A DNA stretch of 64,000 nt from an uncultured Acidobacteriota bacterium (GCA_903832295.1 CAILAZ010000309.1:1-64000); one strand, 5' to 3'; counted from the first letter of the stretch, positions 36,231 through 46,763 are shown. The notes: generated by a model from the sequence alone, not told the origin. Numbers and translations: made by a program.

Positions 36231-36963
36231 TCAGATGCTGGCTCTCAAAGAGAACATTGTAGCCGCGCTGGAAAAGCTGGAGATGAATGCGCATGGCCTC
36301 GCGGGCCTTTGCGGGGTTGCGCTGCTTTAATGCCTCGAGAATCTTAACGTGACCGCGAAGGGCAATCTCCAAGCCCTCTTCGAGAAGCAGACTCTTGGTG
36401 ATGAGTTCCATCGACTGCTCACGGATGCTGGACAAAATCCCATTCAGCACGTCATTTTTGGCGGCGCTGCCGATACAGACGTGAAATGAGAGATCGAGCT
36501 TTGAGAATTCGATCGCGTCGCGGACAAACTCCTTCATCTGCTCGACCAGGATCTCCATCTGCTGAAGTTCTGCCGCGGAAATCCGCTCGGCGCATAGAGC
36601 GACAACTTCGGTTTCAAGGAATAGCCGGGCCTCGACGAATTCACGCAGCGCCTTCTCATCGGCCAGCAATCCACCCCTGAGCCAGGAACCGGTGAGATAG
36701 GCGGATGGTTGCTCTGCTACAAAACTTCCGCCGCCGGCGCGGACACGGATGACTCCGATGAATGCCAGCGAGGCCAGCGCCTCACGCAGACTGGAGCGTC
36801 CGACGTTGAATGCCTTGCACAGTTCAGCCTCAGAGGGAAGCTTCTCTCCGGGCTGCCACGCCCCTTCAGCAATGCAAGCAGCAAGTTTTTTCGCCACTTG
36901 TTCGCTTAAGGTGACTCGGGACAGCGTATCCAAGTTCAACAACTTAGAGTTAGTCGCATCCAC
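36220..36963 (-). CDS. FadR/LldR-type GntR transcriptional regulator (FCD domain)
   Basis: wHTH GEKLPSEAELCKAFNVGRSSLREALASLAFIGVIRVRAGGGSFV; helical C-terminal domain. Confidence 0.9.
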   Translation of the reverse strand: MDATNSKLLNLDTLSRVTLSEQVAKKLAACIAEGAWQPGEKLPSEAELCKAFNVGRSSLREALASLAFIGVIRVRAGGGSFVAEQPSAYLTGSWLRGGLLADEKALREFVEARLFLETEVVALCAERISAAELQQMEILVEQMKEFVRDAIEFSKLDLSFHVCIGSAAKNDVLNGILSSIREQSMELITKSLLLEEGLEIALRGHVKILEALKQRNPAKAREAMRIHLQLFQRGYNVLFESQHLKQG

Positions 36964-37010
36964 GAACTAAGCATAGGGAAAAAGAAAGTTGCGGTCAATC
37001 GGATTTGCTA

Positions 37011-37040
37011 CTTGTCTGACAAGCTGACCTGCTGTATTGT
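37011..37040 (+). promoter_or_regulatory. lactate operon promoter with a GntR-type operator overlapping the -35
   Basis: CTTGTC-T-GACAAG palindrome (37011-37023), fits TnGTnnnACnA; TTGTCT-17 nt-TATTGT. Confidence 0.65.
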
Positions 37041-37146
37041 CTTTCCACTCAAAGCCACTGAGTAACGCGCCCGAAACGGAGCGCGAAGGGAAAAAGGGTC
37101 AGAATACTGCCGACCCAATCCTGATGGCCCTCGACGGAGGTTCTAC

Positions 37147-38997
37147 TTGAGCTCCCACACTGTTTCCGCAGCTAGCGCTAACAAGGTTCCAACGCCTTCA
37201 CAGCCTAGCCCGAACTACTTGATATCCGCACTGGTTGTTGCCGCGGGAGTAATCGCCGCGGTGATTATCTTGAGACTGCCTTCGCTGGGAGGAGCCTGGC
37301 AGCAGAATTACGATCCAACGGGACACTGGTTTCTGTCCACGTTGATTGCCGCTATTCCGATCGTGGTGTTGCTGGGTACGCTGGCGCTGGGTCACATCAA
37401 GGCGCACTACGCAGCCCTGGCCGGGCTGGCAGCGGCTCTACTTACGGCAATTTTCGGATTCCACATGCCGACACAACTGGCCGCCGCCACGGCGGTGTAC
37501 GGCGCAGGCTACGGCCTGTTTCCAATCGGCTGGATTGTGCTGAACGTGATCTTCATGTACCAACTGACGGTGGAGTCAGGGCGATTCACCGTGCTGCAAC
37601 ATAGCTTGACGGGGATCACCAAGGACCGCCGGTTGCAGTTGCTGCTGATTGCATTCTGCTTTGGCGCATTCTTCGAGGGTGCAGCCGGGTTTGGAACGCC
37701 TGTGGCAGTAACGGCTGCACTGCTGATTGGACTCGGATTCAAGCCGCTTCAGGCTTCTGGGTTGTCGCTGATCGCAAACACGGCCCCGGTGGCATTCGGG
37801 GCGCTGGGCACGCCGATCATCGCACTTGCGAAGGTGACTGGGTTTAGCGAGGTGATTCTCTCGGCGATGGCCGGACGTATCCTGACGCCGTTCTGCATCC
37901 TGGTTCCCTTCTGGCTGGTGTGGGCGTTTGCAGGGTTCAAGGGCATGGTTGAAGTGTGGCCGGCGATTCTGGTTGCGGGTGTCACGTTTGCAATCCCGCA
38001 GTTGCTGGTCTCAAATCTGCATGGCCCGTGGGTGGTGAACGTTGTGGCTTCGGTGGTTTCCATGATGTGCCTGATTGGATTCCTCCTGATCTGGAAGCCG
38101 AAGAGGATATGGAAATTCGAGGGACAAGAGGAAGAGGAGCAGGCTGAACTGGCGCGCGGAGAAATCAAGCAGACGTATTCGCGGAAAGAGATCACGCAGG
38201 CCTGGGTTCCGTGGGTGATTCTGAGCGTAATCGTATTTGTGTGGGGTACGCAGACCGGCAAGCTGTGGATGAACACGCCGGAGAAGATATTCCCCTCGAC
38301 TGCAAGCTGGTCCACAAAGCCCAGTGAAATCACCAATCCTCAATTCAAGGTAGCAGTGCTGCACAACATGGTGGAGCGAGTTCAGCCGGTGGTTCCGAAG
38401 CCGACAAAAGAGCCGGCAGTTTACGGACTGAACTGGGTGAGCGCCACGGGAACGGGAATTCTACTGGCGGCAATTCTCTCCGGGCTCATCATGGGGCAGG
38501 GACCGGGCAAGATTTTCTCAATTTTCCTGAAGACTGTAGTGAAGGTGCGATTCTCACTGCTGACGATTGCGGCCATGCTGGGGATTGGCATGCTGACGCG
38601 CTACTCCGGGCTGGACGCCACACTGGGGCTTGCGTTTGCGCGTACGGGCCATCTGTATCCATTCTTTGGCACGCTGCTGGGTTGGATGGGCGTGGCGGTT
38701 ACGGGCTCGGATACATCGTCAAACGTACTGTTTGGCAGCTTGCAGAAGATCACCGCACAGCAGATCGGCGTTTCTCCGGTGCTGATGTCAGCGGCGAACA
38801 CGACGGGCGGGGTTATGGGCAAGATGATCGATGCGCAGAGCATCGTGGTGGCCTCGACCGCGACGCAATGGTATGGGCACGAAGGCGACATTCTGCGTTA
38901 CGTCTTCCTGCACTCGCTGGCGTTGGCTGCGCTGGTGGGCGCTCTCATTTTCATGATGGCGTATGTGTATCCGTTTACCCAGCTGGTGGTTCACTAA
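37147..38997 (+). CDS. lctP: L-lactate permease (LctP family)
   Basis: TTG start with GGAGG RBS; AAGFGTPVAVTAALLIGLGFKPLQASGLSLIANTAPVAFGALGTPI; GSDTSSNVLFG. Confidence 0.94.
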   Translation: MSSHTVSAASANKVPTPSQPSPNYLISALVVAAGVIAAVIILRLPSLGGAWQQNYDPTGHWFLSTLIAAIPIVVLLGTLALGHIKAHYAALAGLAAALLTAIFGFHMPTQLAAATAVYGAGYGLFPIGWIVLNVIFMYQLTVESGRFTVLQHSLTGITKDRRLQLLLIAFCFGAFFEGAAGFGTPVAVTAALLIGLGFKPLQASGLSLIANTAPVAFGALGTPIIALAKVTGFSEVILSAMAGRILTPFCILVPFWLVWAFAGFKGMVEVWPAILVAGVTFAIPQLLVSNLHGPWVVNVVASVVSMMCLIGFLLIWKPKRIWKFEGQEEEEQAELARGEIKQTYSRKEITQAWVPWVILSVIVFVWGTQTGKLWMNTPEKIFPSTASWSTKPSEITNPQFKVAVLHNMVERVQPVVPKPTKEPAVYGLNWVSATGTGILLAAILSGLIMGQGPGKIFSIFLKTVVKVRFSLLTIAAMLGIGMLTRYSGLDATLGLAFARTGHLYPFFGTLLGWMGVAVTGSDTSSNVLFGSLQKITAQQIGVSPVLMSAANTTGGVMGKMIDAQSIVVASTATQWYGHEGDILRYVFLHSLALAALVGALIFMMAYVYPFTQLVVH

Positions 38998-39054
38998 ACA
39001 CGCGTTAGAAGTGCATGGCGGACGGCTAAGGCCGTCCGCCAATAGAAGGAAATT

Positions 39055-39633
39055 ATGAACGCAATTCTGGAATCGTCACAGGTTTTCGAATCTTTCAGAA
39101 CGCGCGCTGAAGCGGTGAGCGCCCAGGTGGAACGCGTTGCAACAAGCGAGCTGGCACTGGAGCTGATTATCAGCAAATTGCATCTCGAGGGTGTGCGAGA
39201 CGAGGCCCATTGCTACGCGGTGTGGGCCGAGTGTCCAATGATAGGCACCCCGGAGAAGAAGCGGCTGGAGGCCGCGGTGCCGGGCCTGAAATTTGATGTG
39301 ACACGTGAACTGGCGGCGGATGCAAAGGTGGGAGTGAGCCAGATGGACTGGGCGCTGGCCAATACAGGCACGCTTGTGCAGAGGGCGGATGAGGTGGATC
39401 GGCGGCTGGTATCGACCCTGCCCCTGCTGCACATAGCGCTGGTGGCAACGGCGGCCCTTCTTCCCGATCTTCCCTCGGTGCTGGCGAGAATCGACCCGGC
39501 GAAGTCAAAGTACTTCTCATTTATCACGGGACCGAGCCGCACGGCAGACATCGAACGAGTGTTGACAATTGGAGTGCACGGCCCGGAACGGCTCCTGATT
39601 GTGCTTGTGGACGACCTGGAGGTGACGGCGTGA
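39055..39633 (+). CDS. lutC: LUD-domain lactate utilization protein LutC
   Basis: 192 aa LUD domain; GVSQMDWALANTGTL, FITGPSRTADIERVLTIGVHGPERL. Confidence 0.9.
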   Translation: MNAILESSQVFESFRTRAEAVSAQVERVATSELALELIISKLHLEGVRDEAHCYAVWAECPMIGTPEKKRLEAAVPGLKFDVTRELAADAKVGVSQMDWALANTGTLVQRADEVDRRLVSTLPLLHIALVATAALLPDLPSVLARIDPAKSKYFSFITGPSRTADIERVLTIGVHGPERLLIVLVDDLEVTA

Positions 39634-41762
39634 AACAGGAATTCAAGCAATCCATACTCGATGCGCTGGCAAACCCGAATCTGACTGGAGCGCTGGGGAA
39701 TTTCTCGGTGGCGTACCGCGCAGGGCGGGCCAAGGCTTACGAGGGCGTTGATTTTGAGGCGCTCCGCGATCAGATTGCAGAAATCAAGTCTTCCGCGTCC
39801 TCGCAATTCGATGTGCTGGCAGAACGGTTTTCGCAAGCGGCAGAGGCACAGGGGACAAAGGTATTCCGCACGAATGATCCGCAAGCGGTGAAGGACTACA
39901 TTCTCCGGCTGGCGCAGGATCGTGGAGTAAAGAGGATCGCCAAGTCAAAGTCGATGGCGACCGAGGAGATTCATCTTAACAAGCACCTGGAAAAGGCTGG
40001 CATCGATGTGCAGGAAACTGATCTCGGCGAGTGGATTATCCAGCTTGCAGGCCAGACGCCCTCGCACATGGTAATGCCCGCCATTCACATGACCAAGGAA
40101 GAGGTCGCCGACGTTTTCAGCAACAAGGTGGAAGATGGGCAGAAGCCGGATATTCCGAAACTGGTGAAATTCGCGCGAGGCAAGCTCCGCCCGATGTTTC
40201 TAAGTGCCGAGATGGGAATCAGCGGCGCCAACATTGCGGTAGCGGAAACAGGCAGCATCGTCATCGTGACCAATGAAGGCAACGCCAGACTGGTGACTAC
40301 ACTGCCGAAGATTCATGTGGCGATTGTGGGACTGGAGAAGCTGGTGGAGCATTTCCAGGACATCGCGCCGATTCTGATTGCACTCCCCAAGAGCGCTACC
40401 GCGCAACTGCTGACCAGCTACGTTTCCATCATCAGCGGGCCGGTACCGAACACGGACGGCTCAGCCAAAGAGTTGCACGTGATCCTGATGGACAACCGGC
40501 GCAATGAGATGTCGCACGATCCCCGTTTCAAGCAGGCCCTGCAATGCATCCGGTGTGCATCCTGCCTGAACGTCTGCCCGGTGTTCAGGCTGGTGGGCGG
40601 GCATGTGTTCGGCAAGGTGTACACGGGTGGCATTGGCACGATCCTTACGGCGTGGTTCAGTGCGCTCAAGGAATCCGACGAAATCCAGAGCCTTTGTATC
40701 CAATGCGGCAATTGCAAAGACGTGTGCCCCGGCAAGATCGATATCCCGGACCTGATTCTGGAGTTGCGACGCCGACTTGCCGTGGAACAGGGGCAGCCCT
40801 TGATACAGAAGGCGATCTTCTCAGTGGTCAACAACCGGAGGCTGTTCCATACCATGATGCGGGCTGCATCGATTGGGCAGAAGCCGTTTGCAAAGCAGGG
40901 ATTCATCCGCCATCTGCCGCTTTTCCTGAGCAACATGACGGAGAACCGTTCACTGCCTGCGATTGCCGATGTTCCATTCCGTGACCGAATCAAGCAGATC
41001 GAGCAGCCCAAGTGCACGGAGAAGGCCGCGTTCTACGGAGGGTGCCTGATCGACTTCGCGTACCCAGGGATGGGCGAGTCCGTGGTAAAGGTGCTGAACA
41101 AGGCGGGCATCGAGGTAATCTTTCCCGAGGGCCAGACCTGCTGCGGCGCTCCGGCGCGATACAGCGGAGCTTACGAAGTTGCCGCGCAGAACGGAGCCGA
41201 CAACATCAAGGCGCTGCTGGGAGAGGATGTGGACTATATCGTTTCGGCGTGCCCCACATGCACGGTAGCGCTGAAGCACGACTTCATCGCCAACCTGGAA
41301 TCCGTGGGGCGCACGGAGGAACTCCCGGCGGCACGACGGCTGGCGGAAAAGGTGGTGGATTTTTCCACGCTTGCCAGCCAGTTGGTGGAGCAGGGCAGGC
41401 TGAAGTTCAAGGCGGGCATTGAGCCGATGAAATTTACGTACCACGACTCATGCCACTTCAAGCGCACGCTGCACGCCGACCAGACTCCGCGCAAGCTGAT
41501 GAAGCAGGCGGGATACGAAGTGGTTGAGATGGAAGAGGCTGACATGTGCTGCGGAATGGGCGGCTCCTACTCGATCAAGCTCCCCGAGATTTCGGCCCCG
41601 ATTCTCGAACGCAAACTGGTGAACATTGAAAAGACGGGAGTGCCGCTGCTGCTGATCGACTGCCCGGGGTGCGTGATGCAGATCGGTGGAGGCCTGGACA
41701 AGCGTGCTTCCAACATCAAGGTGGAGCACACGGCACAGCGACTGGCAGAGTGCCTTGAATAG
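39630..41762 (+). CDS. LutB-LutA fusion: LUD domain + 2x[4Fe-4S] + CCG-domain iron-sulfur oxidoreductase
   Basis: 710 aa; LUD ...AVAETGSIVIVTNEGNARL; CIRCASCLNVCP and CIQCGNCKDVCP; CCG motifs AFYGGCLIDFAYP...TCCGAP, ADMCCGMGGSY. Confidence 0.9.
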   Translation: MKQEFKQSILDALANPNLTGALGNFSVAYRAGRAKAYEGVDFEALRDQIAEIKSSASSQFDVLAERFSQAAEAQGTKVFRTNDPQAVKDYILRLAQDRGVKRIAKSKSMATEEIHLNKHLEKAGIDVQETDLGEWIIQLAGQTPSHMVMPAIHMTKEEVADVFSNKVEDGQKPDIPKLVKFARGKLRPMFLSAEMGISGANIAVAETGSIVIVTNEGNARLVTTLPKIHVAIVGLEKLVEHFQDIAPILIALPKSATAQLLTSYVSIISGPVPNTDGSAKELHVILMDNRRNEMSHDPRFKQALQCIRCASCLNVCPVFRLVGGHVFGKVYTGGIGTILTAWFSALKESDEIQSLCIQCGNCKDVCPGKIDIPDLILELRRRLAVEQGQPLIQKAIFSVVNNRRLFHTMMRAASIGQKPFAKQGFIRHLPLFLSNMTENRSLPAIADVPFRDRIKQIEQPKCTEKAAFYGGCLIDFAYPGMGESVVKVLNKAGIEVIFPEGQTCCGAPARYSGAYEVAAQNGADNIKALLGEDVDYIVSACPTCTVALKHDFIANLESVGRTEELPAARRLAEKVVDFSTLASQLVEQGRLKFKAGIEPMKFTYHDSCHFKRTLHADQTPRKLMKQAGYEVVEMEEADMCCGMGGSYSIKLPEISAPILERKLVNIEKTGVPLLLIDCPGCVMQIGGGLDKRASNIKVEHTAQRLAECLE

Positions 41763-41784
41763 CAGTAACCGGTGAATCACTTCA

Positions 41785-41813
41785 GCCCGCACAGATTCTG
41801 TGCGGGCCTTTTT
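41785..41813 (+). terminator. rho-independent terminator of the lactate operon
   Basis: GCCCGCACAG-at-tCTGTGCGGGC followed by CTTTTTC. Confidence 0.85.
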
Positions 41814-41825
41814 CGGTTGGCGAGT

Positions 41826-43115
41826 CTATCCGCAAGACTGAAGTTCCTTGCCCCTGGTCTCAGGAAGCATCAGCACCGAGATGATCATGACCGCATAAGC
41901 CAAGGCAGCGAATACGGCGATTGCCCGGCCGAGGGTGAGGCGAACGCTGAGGTAGCCAACCAGGGTTGGAAACAGCGCTCCGACTCCGCGGCCGATGTTG
42001 TAGGAGAAACCCTGTCCGGAGCCGCGCACGCGGCTAGGAAACAGCTCGGTGAAATATGCGCCAAAGGGACTGAAGGAGCCGGACGCAAAGAATCCGAGCG
42101 GGAAACCCAGTACCACGACGAAGCCATTGCCAATGGGCATAGAGGTGTAGGCGGTGACGGTGAGGGCGCAGCAGGCGGCAAAGAGAATCAAGGACTTCTT
42201 TCGTCCAAGCGCGTCGGAAAGATACGCTCCGGTGAGATACCCGCAGAAGGAGCCGCCGATGATGACGATCATATAGGCCCCGGTGTTGAGCACCGAGAGG
42301 TGGCGCACCGTCTTGAGATAGGTGGGCAGCCAGGTGGTGATGGCGTAGTAGCCTCCCTGTGCTCCCACACTCAGGGCCGATGCCATCACGGTGGTCTTCA
42401 GCAGTGACGGAGAGAATATCTCGAGAAAGCGTAAACTGCCGCCCTCGGATGCGAGTTCGCGGCGGGTACGAAGATAGACCTCGGGCTCAGGGACATAACG
42501 GCGAATGTAGAACACCAGCAACGCGGGGAGAATTCCGATCCAGAACATCGCGCGCCAGGCAAGGTTCGGCGGGAGCCAGGAGAACATTGCGACAGAACAG
42601 ATGGCGGCAATTCCCCACCCTATGGCCCAGCCTCCCTGAACGGTGCCAACGGCTTTGCCGCGGTGTTCAGCGCGAATGGTTTCCCCCATCAACACTGAGC
42701 CAACGGCCCATTCTCCACCGAAGCCCAATCCCTGGAGGCCTCGAACGATGAGCAACTGCCAGAAGTTGGTGGTGAATCCGCTGAGGAAGGTAAACACCGC
42801 GAACCAGAGAATCGTCCACTGTAAAACACGGGTACGTCCGAATCGATCTGCGAGCAGTCCCGCGAGCCATCCTCCCACTGCGGAAATGAGCAGAGCCGCA
42901 GTTCCGAGCATTCCAGCTTCCCCCTTGGTGATGTGCCAGGCGGCAATCAAGCTGGGAATGACAAAGCTGTACACCATTACGTCCATACCGTCGAGCGCCC
43001 AACCTCCGAAGGTTGCGACGAAGGTACTCCGCTCGGAACGGGTCAACTCGGTGAACCACGCATTCGGCGCGTGCGCTCTGGTTGAGGCCGGTGTTGCCTT
43101 GGAAGGAGTGCCCAT
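41826..43115 (-). CDS. MFS transporter
   Basis: GWALDGMDVMVYSFVIPSLIAAW, GLLADRFGRTRVL, GLGFGGEWAVGSVLMGE. Confidence 0.88.
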   Translation of the reverse strand: MGTPSKATPASTRAHAPNAWFTELTRSERSTFVATFGGWALDGMDVMVYSFVIPSLIAAWHITKGEAGMLGTAALLISAVGGWLAGLLADRFGRTRVLQWTILWFAVFTFLSGFTTNFWQLLIVRGLQGLGFGGEWAVGSVLMGETIRAEHRGKAVGTVQGGWAIGWGIAAICSVAMFSWLPPNLAWRAMFWIGILPALLVFYIRRYVPEPEVYLRTRRELASEGGSLRFLEIFSPSLLKTTVMASALSVGAQGGYYAITTWLPTYLKTVRHLSVLNTGAYMIVIIGGSFCGYLTGAYLSDALGRKKSLILFAACCALTVTAYTSMPIGNGFVVVLGFPLGFFASGSFSPFGAYFTELFPSRVRGSGQGFSYNIGRGVGALFPTLVGYLSVRLTLGRAIAVFAALAYAVMIISVLMLPETRGKELQSCG

Positions 43116-43150
43116 AAACTTCTCCTGTCTAGGAATGTGATGAAAGCAAA

Positions 43151-43912
43151 TCAGCGCCCAAACGTCTTGAGCGTTACGCCGTCCTTATCGAGCTTGTGCT
43201 TTATGGCCTTGATCATTGCAAGCGCGCCCGCAGTGTCTCCGTGCACACAGATTGTTTCCGCTTGAATCGGTATCCCGGTCCCGTCAATGGCCAGGACTGT
43301 TCGATTGCGCACCATGTTCAAGACTCTTTGCGCGATGAAGTCAACATCCTGAAGGACTGCTCCCGCCTGAGTCCGGGGCACCAACCCGCCACTCCGGGTG
43401 TATGCACGGTCCGCAAACACCTCCTGCACGAAGGGCAGGCCTGCAGCCTGTGCCGCGGCGACCATGGCTGAACCACTGAGGCACACCATGATCAACTCCG
43501 GGTCCACGGCCTTGATGGCTTGCGCAATTGCAGTTGCAACCGACGGGTTCTCCGCAGCCTTGTTATACAGCGCACCGTGGGCTTTTACATGATGGAGGCG
43601 TACGCCTGCGCGCCTGCAAAACGCCCAGAGTGCACCGACCTGATAAGTGACGTCGGCGGAAACTTCCTCGGCCGACACATTGATCTCCCGGCGACCGAAG
43701 CCGACCAAGTCAGGATAGGAAGGATGTGCTCCAACGGCTACTCCGCACTGAACAGCGAGTCTGACCGTCTGCCACATTCTTGCCGGGTTGGAAGCATGAA
43801 AGCCACAGGCCACATTTGCGGAGGTGATGAGTGGCATGACCTGCTCGTCGATGCCGCAATCGTAAACCCCGAAACCTTCTCCCATATCGCAGTTCAGATC
43901 AATCGATAACAT
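43151..43912 (-). CDS. pxpA: 5-oxoprolinase subunit PxpA (LamB/YcsF family)
   Basis: IDLNCDMGEGFGVY, SANVACGFHASNP, VGAHPSYPDLVGFGRR, VKAHGALYNKA. Confidence 0.95.
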   Translation of the reverse strand: MLSIDLNCDMGEGFGVYDCGIDEQVMPLITSANVACGFHASNPARMWQTVRLAVQCGVAVGAHPSYPDLVGFGRREINVSAEEVSADVTYQVGALWAFCRRAGVRLHHVKAHGALYNKAAENPSVATAIAQAIKAVDPELIMVCLSGSAMVAAAQAAGLPFVQEVFADRAYTRSGGLVPRTQAGAVLQDVDFIAQRVLNMVRNRTVLAIDGTGIPIQAETICVHGDTAGALAMIKAIKHKLDKDGVTLKTFGR

Positions 43913-44849
43913 GGCTGAGTCTCCGGTGAGCATCTTCATAGCAAGCCTGTTCGGCGATAAGGGCAGCAACGGCTTCTCGATCTGTGCAGATGGTGAACCT
44001 CACACGGTCGCCTGCTTTCATCTGCGCTACCTTGGGCAGATCGGGGCCGATGACTGTGGCTATCTTTGCGTATCCTCCAGTGGTCTGGCAATCGGAGGCC
44101 ATGATGATAGGCATGCCGCTGCCGGGGACCTGAACCGATCCAGGACACAGCGCGTCGGAGACGATATCCGGGCCGCTGCCGTGGGCGATGGCAGGTCCCT
44201 CCAGTAGATAACCCATGCGGTCATGCCGGGTAGAGACAACATAGGGGCTATTGAGGAAGGTCAGCATCCCCTCGTCGGTAAAATGGTCATTTTGAGGGCC
44301 AAGCATGGCGCGCAATTGAAGATCACTTTCATAGGCTGGAACAAGGGACGATGGAAGTTCTGTGCGAGAGCTGCGGGAACATTCAGACGGAGCGATGGAG
44401 AGGACATCCCCACTTTTCAGAGCTCTACCTTCATACCCTCCAAGATGAGCACGCAAGAATGTGGAACGGCTTCCCATGATCTCCGGCACGTCGATTCCCC
44501 CTCGAAAAGCGACGTAGGACCGGCAACCAGTTACCGCGCATCGGAAAGCAAGCTCACTGCCGGGAGCAACGTAAAGAGCCGACCAGTTGGGGATGCGGGC
44601 TCCATCCAACTGGGCCTGCATTTCTGCGCCGCAAATTGCAACGTAAACCCTGGCGGAGAATCTGAAACGGGCCCCGCGCATTGTCATTTCCACGACAGCA
44701 GCGTTGCGCGGATTGCCCGCGAGGATATTGGCCATCGTGAATGCATAACGGTCCATGGCACCGGAAAGCGGCATTCCGAAAGCGCGATACCCGGAACGCC
44801 CATGATCCTGCACGGTACTCAAGATTCCGGGATCAATGACTGTGAGCAC
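43899..44849 (-). CDS. pxpC: 5-oxoprolinase subunit PxpC (carboxyltransferase family)
   Basis: VIDPGILSTVQDHGRSGYRAFGMPLSGAMDRYA; DCQTTGGYAKIATV. Confidence 0.94.
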   Translation of the reverse strand: MLTVIDPGILSTVQDHGRSGYRAFGMPLSGAMDRYAFTMANILAGNPRNAAVVEMTMRGARFRFSARVYVAICGAEMQAQLDGARIPNWSALYVAPGSELAFRCAVTGCRSYVAFRGGIDVPEIMGSRSTFLRAHLGGYEGRALKSGDVLSIAPSECSRSSRTELPSSLVPAYESDLQLRAMLGPQNDHFTDEGMLTFLNSPYVVSTRHDRMGYLLEGPAIAHGSGPDIVSDALCPGSVQVPGSGMPIIMASDCQTTGGYAKIATVIGPDLPKVAQMKAGDRVRFTICTDREAVAALIAEQACYEDAHRRLSHVID

Positions 44850-45588
44850 GGTTCTCGCCTCGGGCTGAAACGGTCATGAGCGGAGCGTAGGTACCTGAAT
44901 CAACCTGCTCCCTGATGGAGATGTATTCATCTTCAGAAATGGGTGCAAATTGAAGGTAGTCTCCGGCCGCAAAGAGAAATGGGCTTGGGGCGAGCGGGCG
45001 GAAGATGGTCACCGGGGTGCGCCCGATCAGTTGCCATCCGCCGGGGCTCTCCACAGGATAGATTCCGGTCTGCCGAGCGGCAATGCCAACCGATCCGGCC
45101 GCGATCTTCACCCGGGGCACAGCGAGCCGGGGCGCAGCAATGCGCTCTGGAAGACCGCCGAGATAGGGAAAACCGGGCATGAATCCGAGCATATAGACGA
45201 GGTATGGCAAAGAGGAATGAAGCGCGATCACCTCCTGCGCTGTTATGCCATTGTGCCGTGCAACAAACTCGAGATCGGGACCGAATTCGCCACCGTAACA
45301 CACGGGGATTGTAATGGTTCTCCTGGTTTCGTTTACTCCCGCGGGTTCGGGGCTCTCCAATAACTCCGCAACCCTCTGCTGGAGGGCTTGCCAGCTGATG
45401 ACGGCGGGATCGAAGTAGATCATGAGGGAGCGATAGGTGGGAACAACCTCGAGGATACGCGTCGGCATTTGGGCCATCAGAGTGCCGGCAAGGCGATGGA
45501 CCCGTGCATTCACCACGGGATCTATCTCGTCGCCGAACTCAACGACCAATCCTTGCTCGCCTGCTTCGAGTATGCGAATCGGCTTCAT
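44833..45588 (-). CDS. pxpB: 5-oxoprolinase subunit PxpB
   Basis: VCYGGEFGPDLEFVARHNGIT, GFMPGFPYLGGLPERIAAPRLAVPRVKIAAGSVGIAARQTGIYP. Confidence 0.94.
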   Translation of the reverse strand: MKPIRILEAGEQGLVVEFGDEIDPVVNARVHRLAGTLMAQMPTRILEVVPTYRSLMIYFDPAVISWQALQQRVAELLESPEPAGVNETRRTITIPVCYGGEFGPDLEFVARHNGITAQEVIALHSSLPYLVYMLGFMPGFPYLGGLPERIAAPRLAVPRVKIAAGSVGIAARQTGIYPVESPGGWQLIGRTPVTIFRPLAPSPFLFAAGDYLQFAPISEDEYISIREQVDSGTYAPLMTVSARGENRAHSH

Positions 45589-45719
45589 CGTCTCCCCGGA
45601 GAGACCGTTGCGTGATCCGGCTATTATGCCACCCCGCTTCCGGGACAACCAATCGGCAAGCCAGGTTCGCTAGACGCGAGACCGCTGCTTCCATGCATAT
45701 TGCGCGGAAGCGGAACGGT

Positions 45720-46763
45720 TCAGAGGGAAGAGGAAATTCGGGAGCCGGGTCCGGAACCAACGAAACGCCCGAGGCGTCCGATTCGCATGCGAAGGCAATG
45801 ATTACACTGGGTGGCGTTCTCATCGACACAGGCCTTGCCGGGATAGATTTCGTACATCTGGCGATAAGGGGCGGGCGTGAGGATGGGCATGAAAACATTC
45901 CCGCCGCTTTCCAGTCCATGTTCGCGCCCGTCGGTGGTGTTGATGGTGGCGAGGGCGGTGGTCGCGGGCAAGTTGGCTTGCGGACAGACGATACGGGTGA
46001 GAGCAACGGTCTTCAGGACCATCAATTCGGTGCTGGGAACCTGATCCTCCGCGGCGCTGGGGGTGGCGGGATCTCCGAGGGGCGTTTGAGGATGAGCAAG
46101 AAATGGACCGATACCGACCATGTCGAGATCGAGTTGCCCAAAGAGGCCGATATCGCAAGCCAGCATCTCGCAGGTCTGCCCGGGGATTCCGACCATGACG
46201 CCGCTTCCGACTTCGTAGCCAATCTGCCGCATGAAACGCAACTGTCCGATGCGATCACTAGGCGTGGCTCCCCGCAGGGGATGAATGCGGGCGTAGAGTT
46301 CTGGATCCGAGGTCTCAAAGCGGAGCAGGTAACGATCTGCTCCGGCCTGCCGCCACAGACGCAGTTCGTCGGGAAGGCGCTCACCAAGGCTGAGGGTGAC
46401 GGCGAGTGGGGTTTCGCTCTTGATGACGCGAACTACTTCGGCAATCCATTCCGGCGCGAGGCCGAAGTCTTCACCGGCCTGCAAGACCACAGTTCCGAAG
46501 CCGAGGAGCACTGCCTGGCGAGCACACTGAAGAATCTCCTCCCGGCTCATGCGATAGCGCGGGATGGCGCGTGCAGCGCGCAATCCACAGTAGAGACACT
46601 GGCGCACGCAGTGGTTGGAGATTTCAATGAGTCCGCGCAGGTGAACCGCGTCGCCCACATGAGTGCGACGAGTTGCATCGGCCCGGGCAAAGAGCTGCTC
46701 CAACGCTGCCGAATCGGGCTGGCGCAGCCACTGAAGAATCTCTGGGTGGGTCAACCCTGGCAC
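45720..46763 (-). CDS. hydE: [FeFe] hydrogenase maturase, radical SAM HydE
   Basis: CVRQCLYCGLRAARAIPRYRMS radical SAM Cys motif; next to HydG. Confidence 0.9.
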   Translation of the reverse strand: MPGLTHPEILQWLRQPDSAALEQLFARADATRRTHVGDAVHLRGLIEISNHCVRQCLYCGLRAARAIPRYRMSREEILQCARQAVLLGFGTVVLQAGEDFGLAPEWIAEVVRVIKSETPLAVTLSLGERLPDELRLWRQAGADRYLLRFETSDPELYARIHPLRGATPSDRIGQLRFMRQIGYEVGSGVMVGIPGQTCEMLACDIGLFGQLDLDMVGIGPFLAHPQTPLGDPATPSAAEDQVPSTELMVLKTVALTRIVCPQANLPATTALATINTTDGREHGLESGGNVFMPILTPAPYRQMYEIYPGKACVDENATQCNHCLRMRIGRLGRFVGSGPGSRISSSL

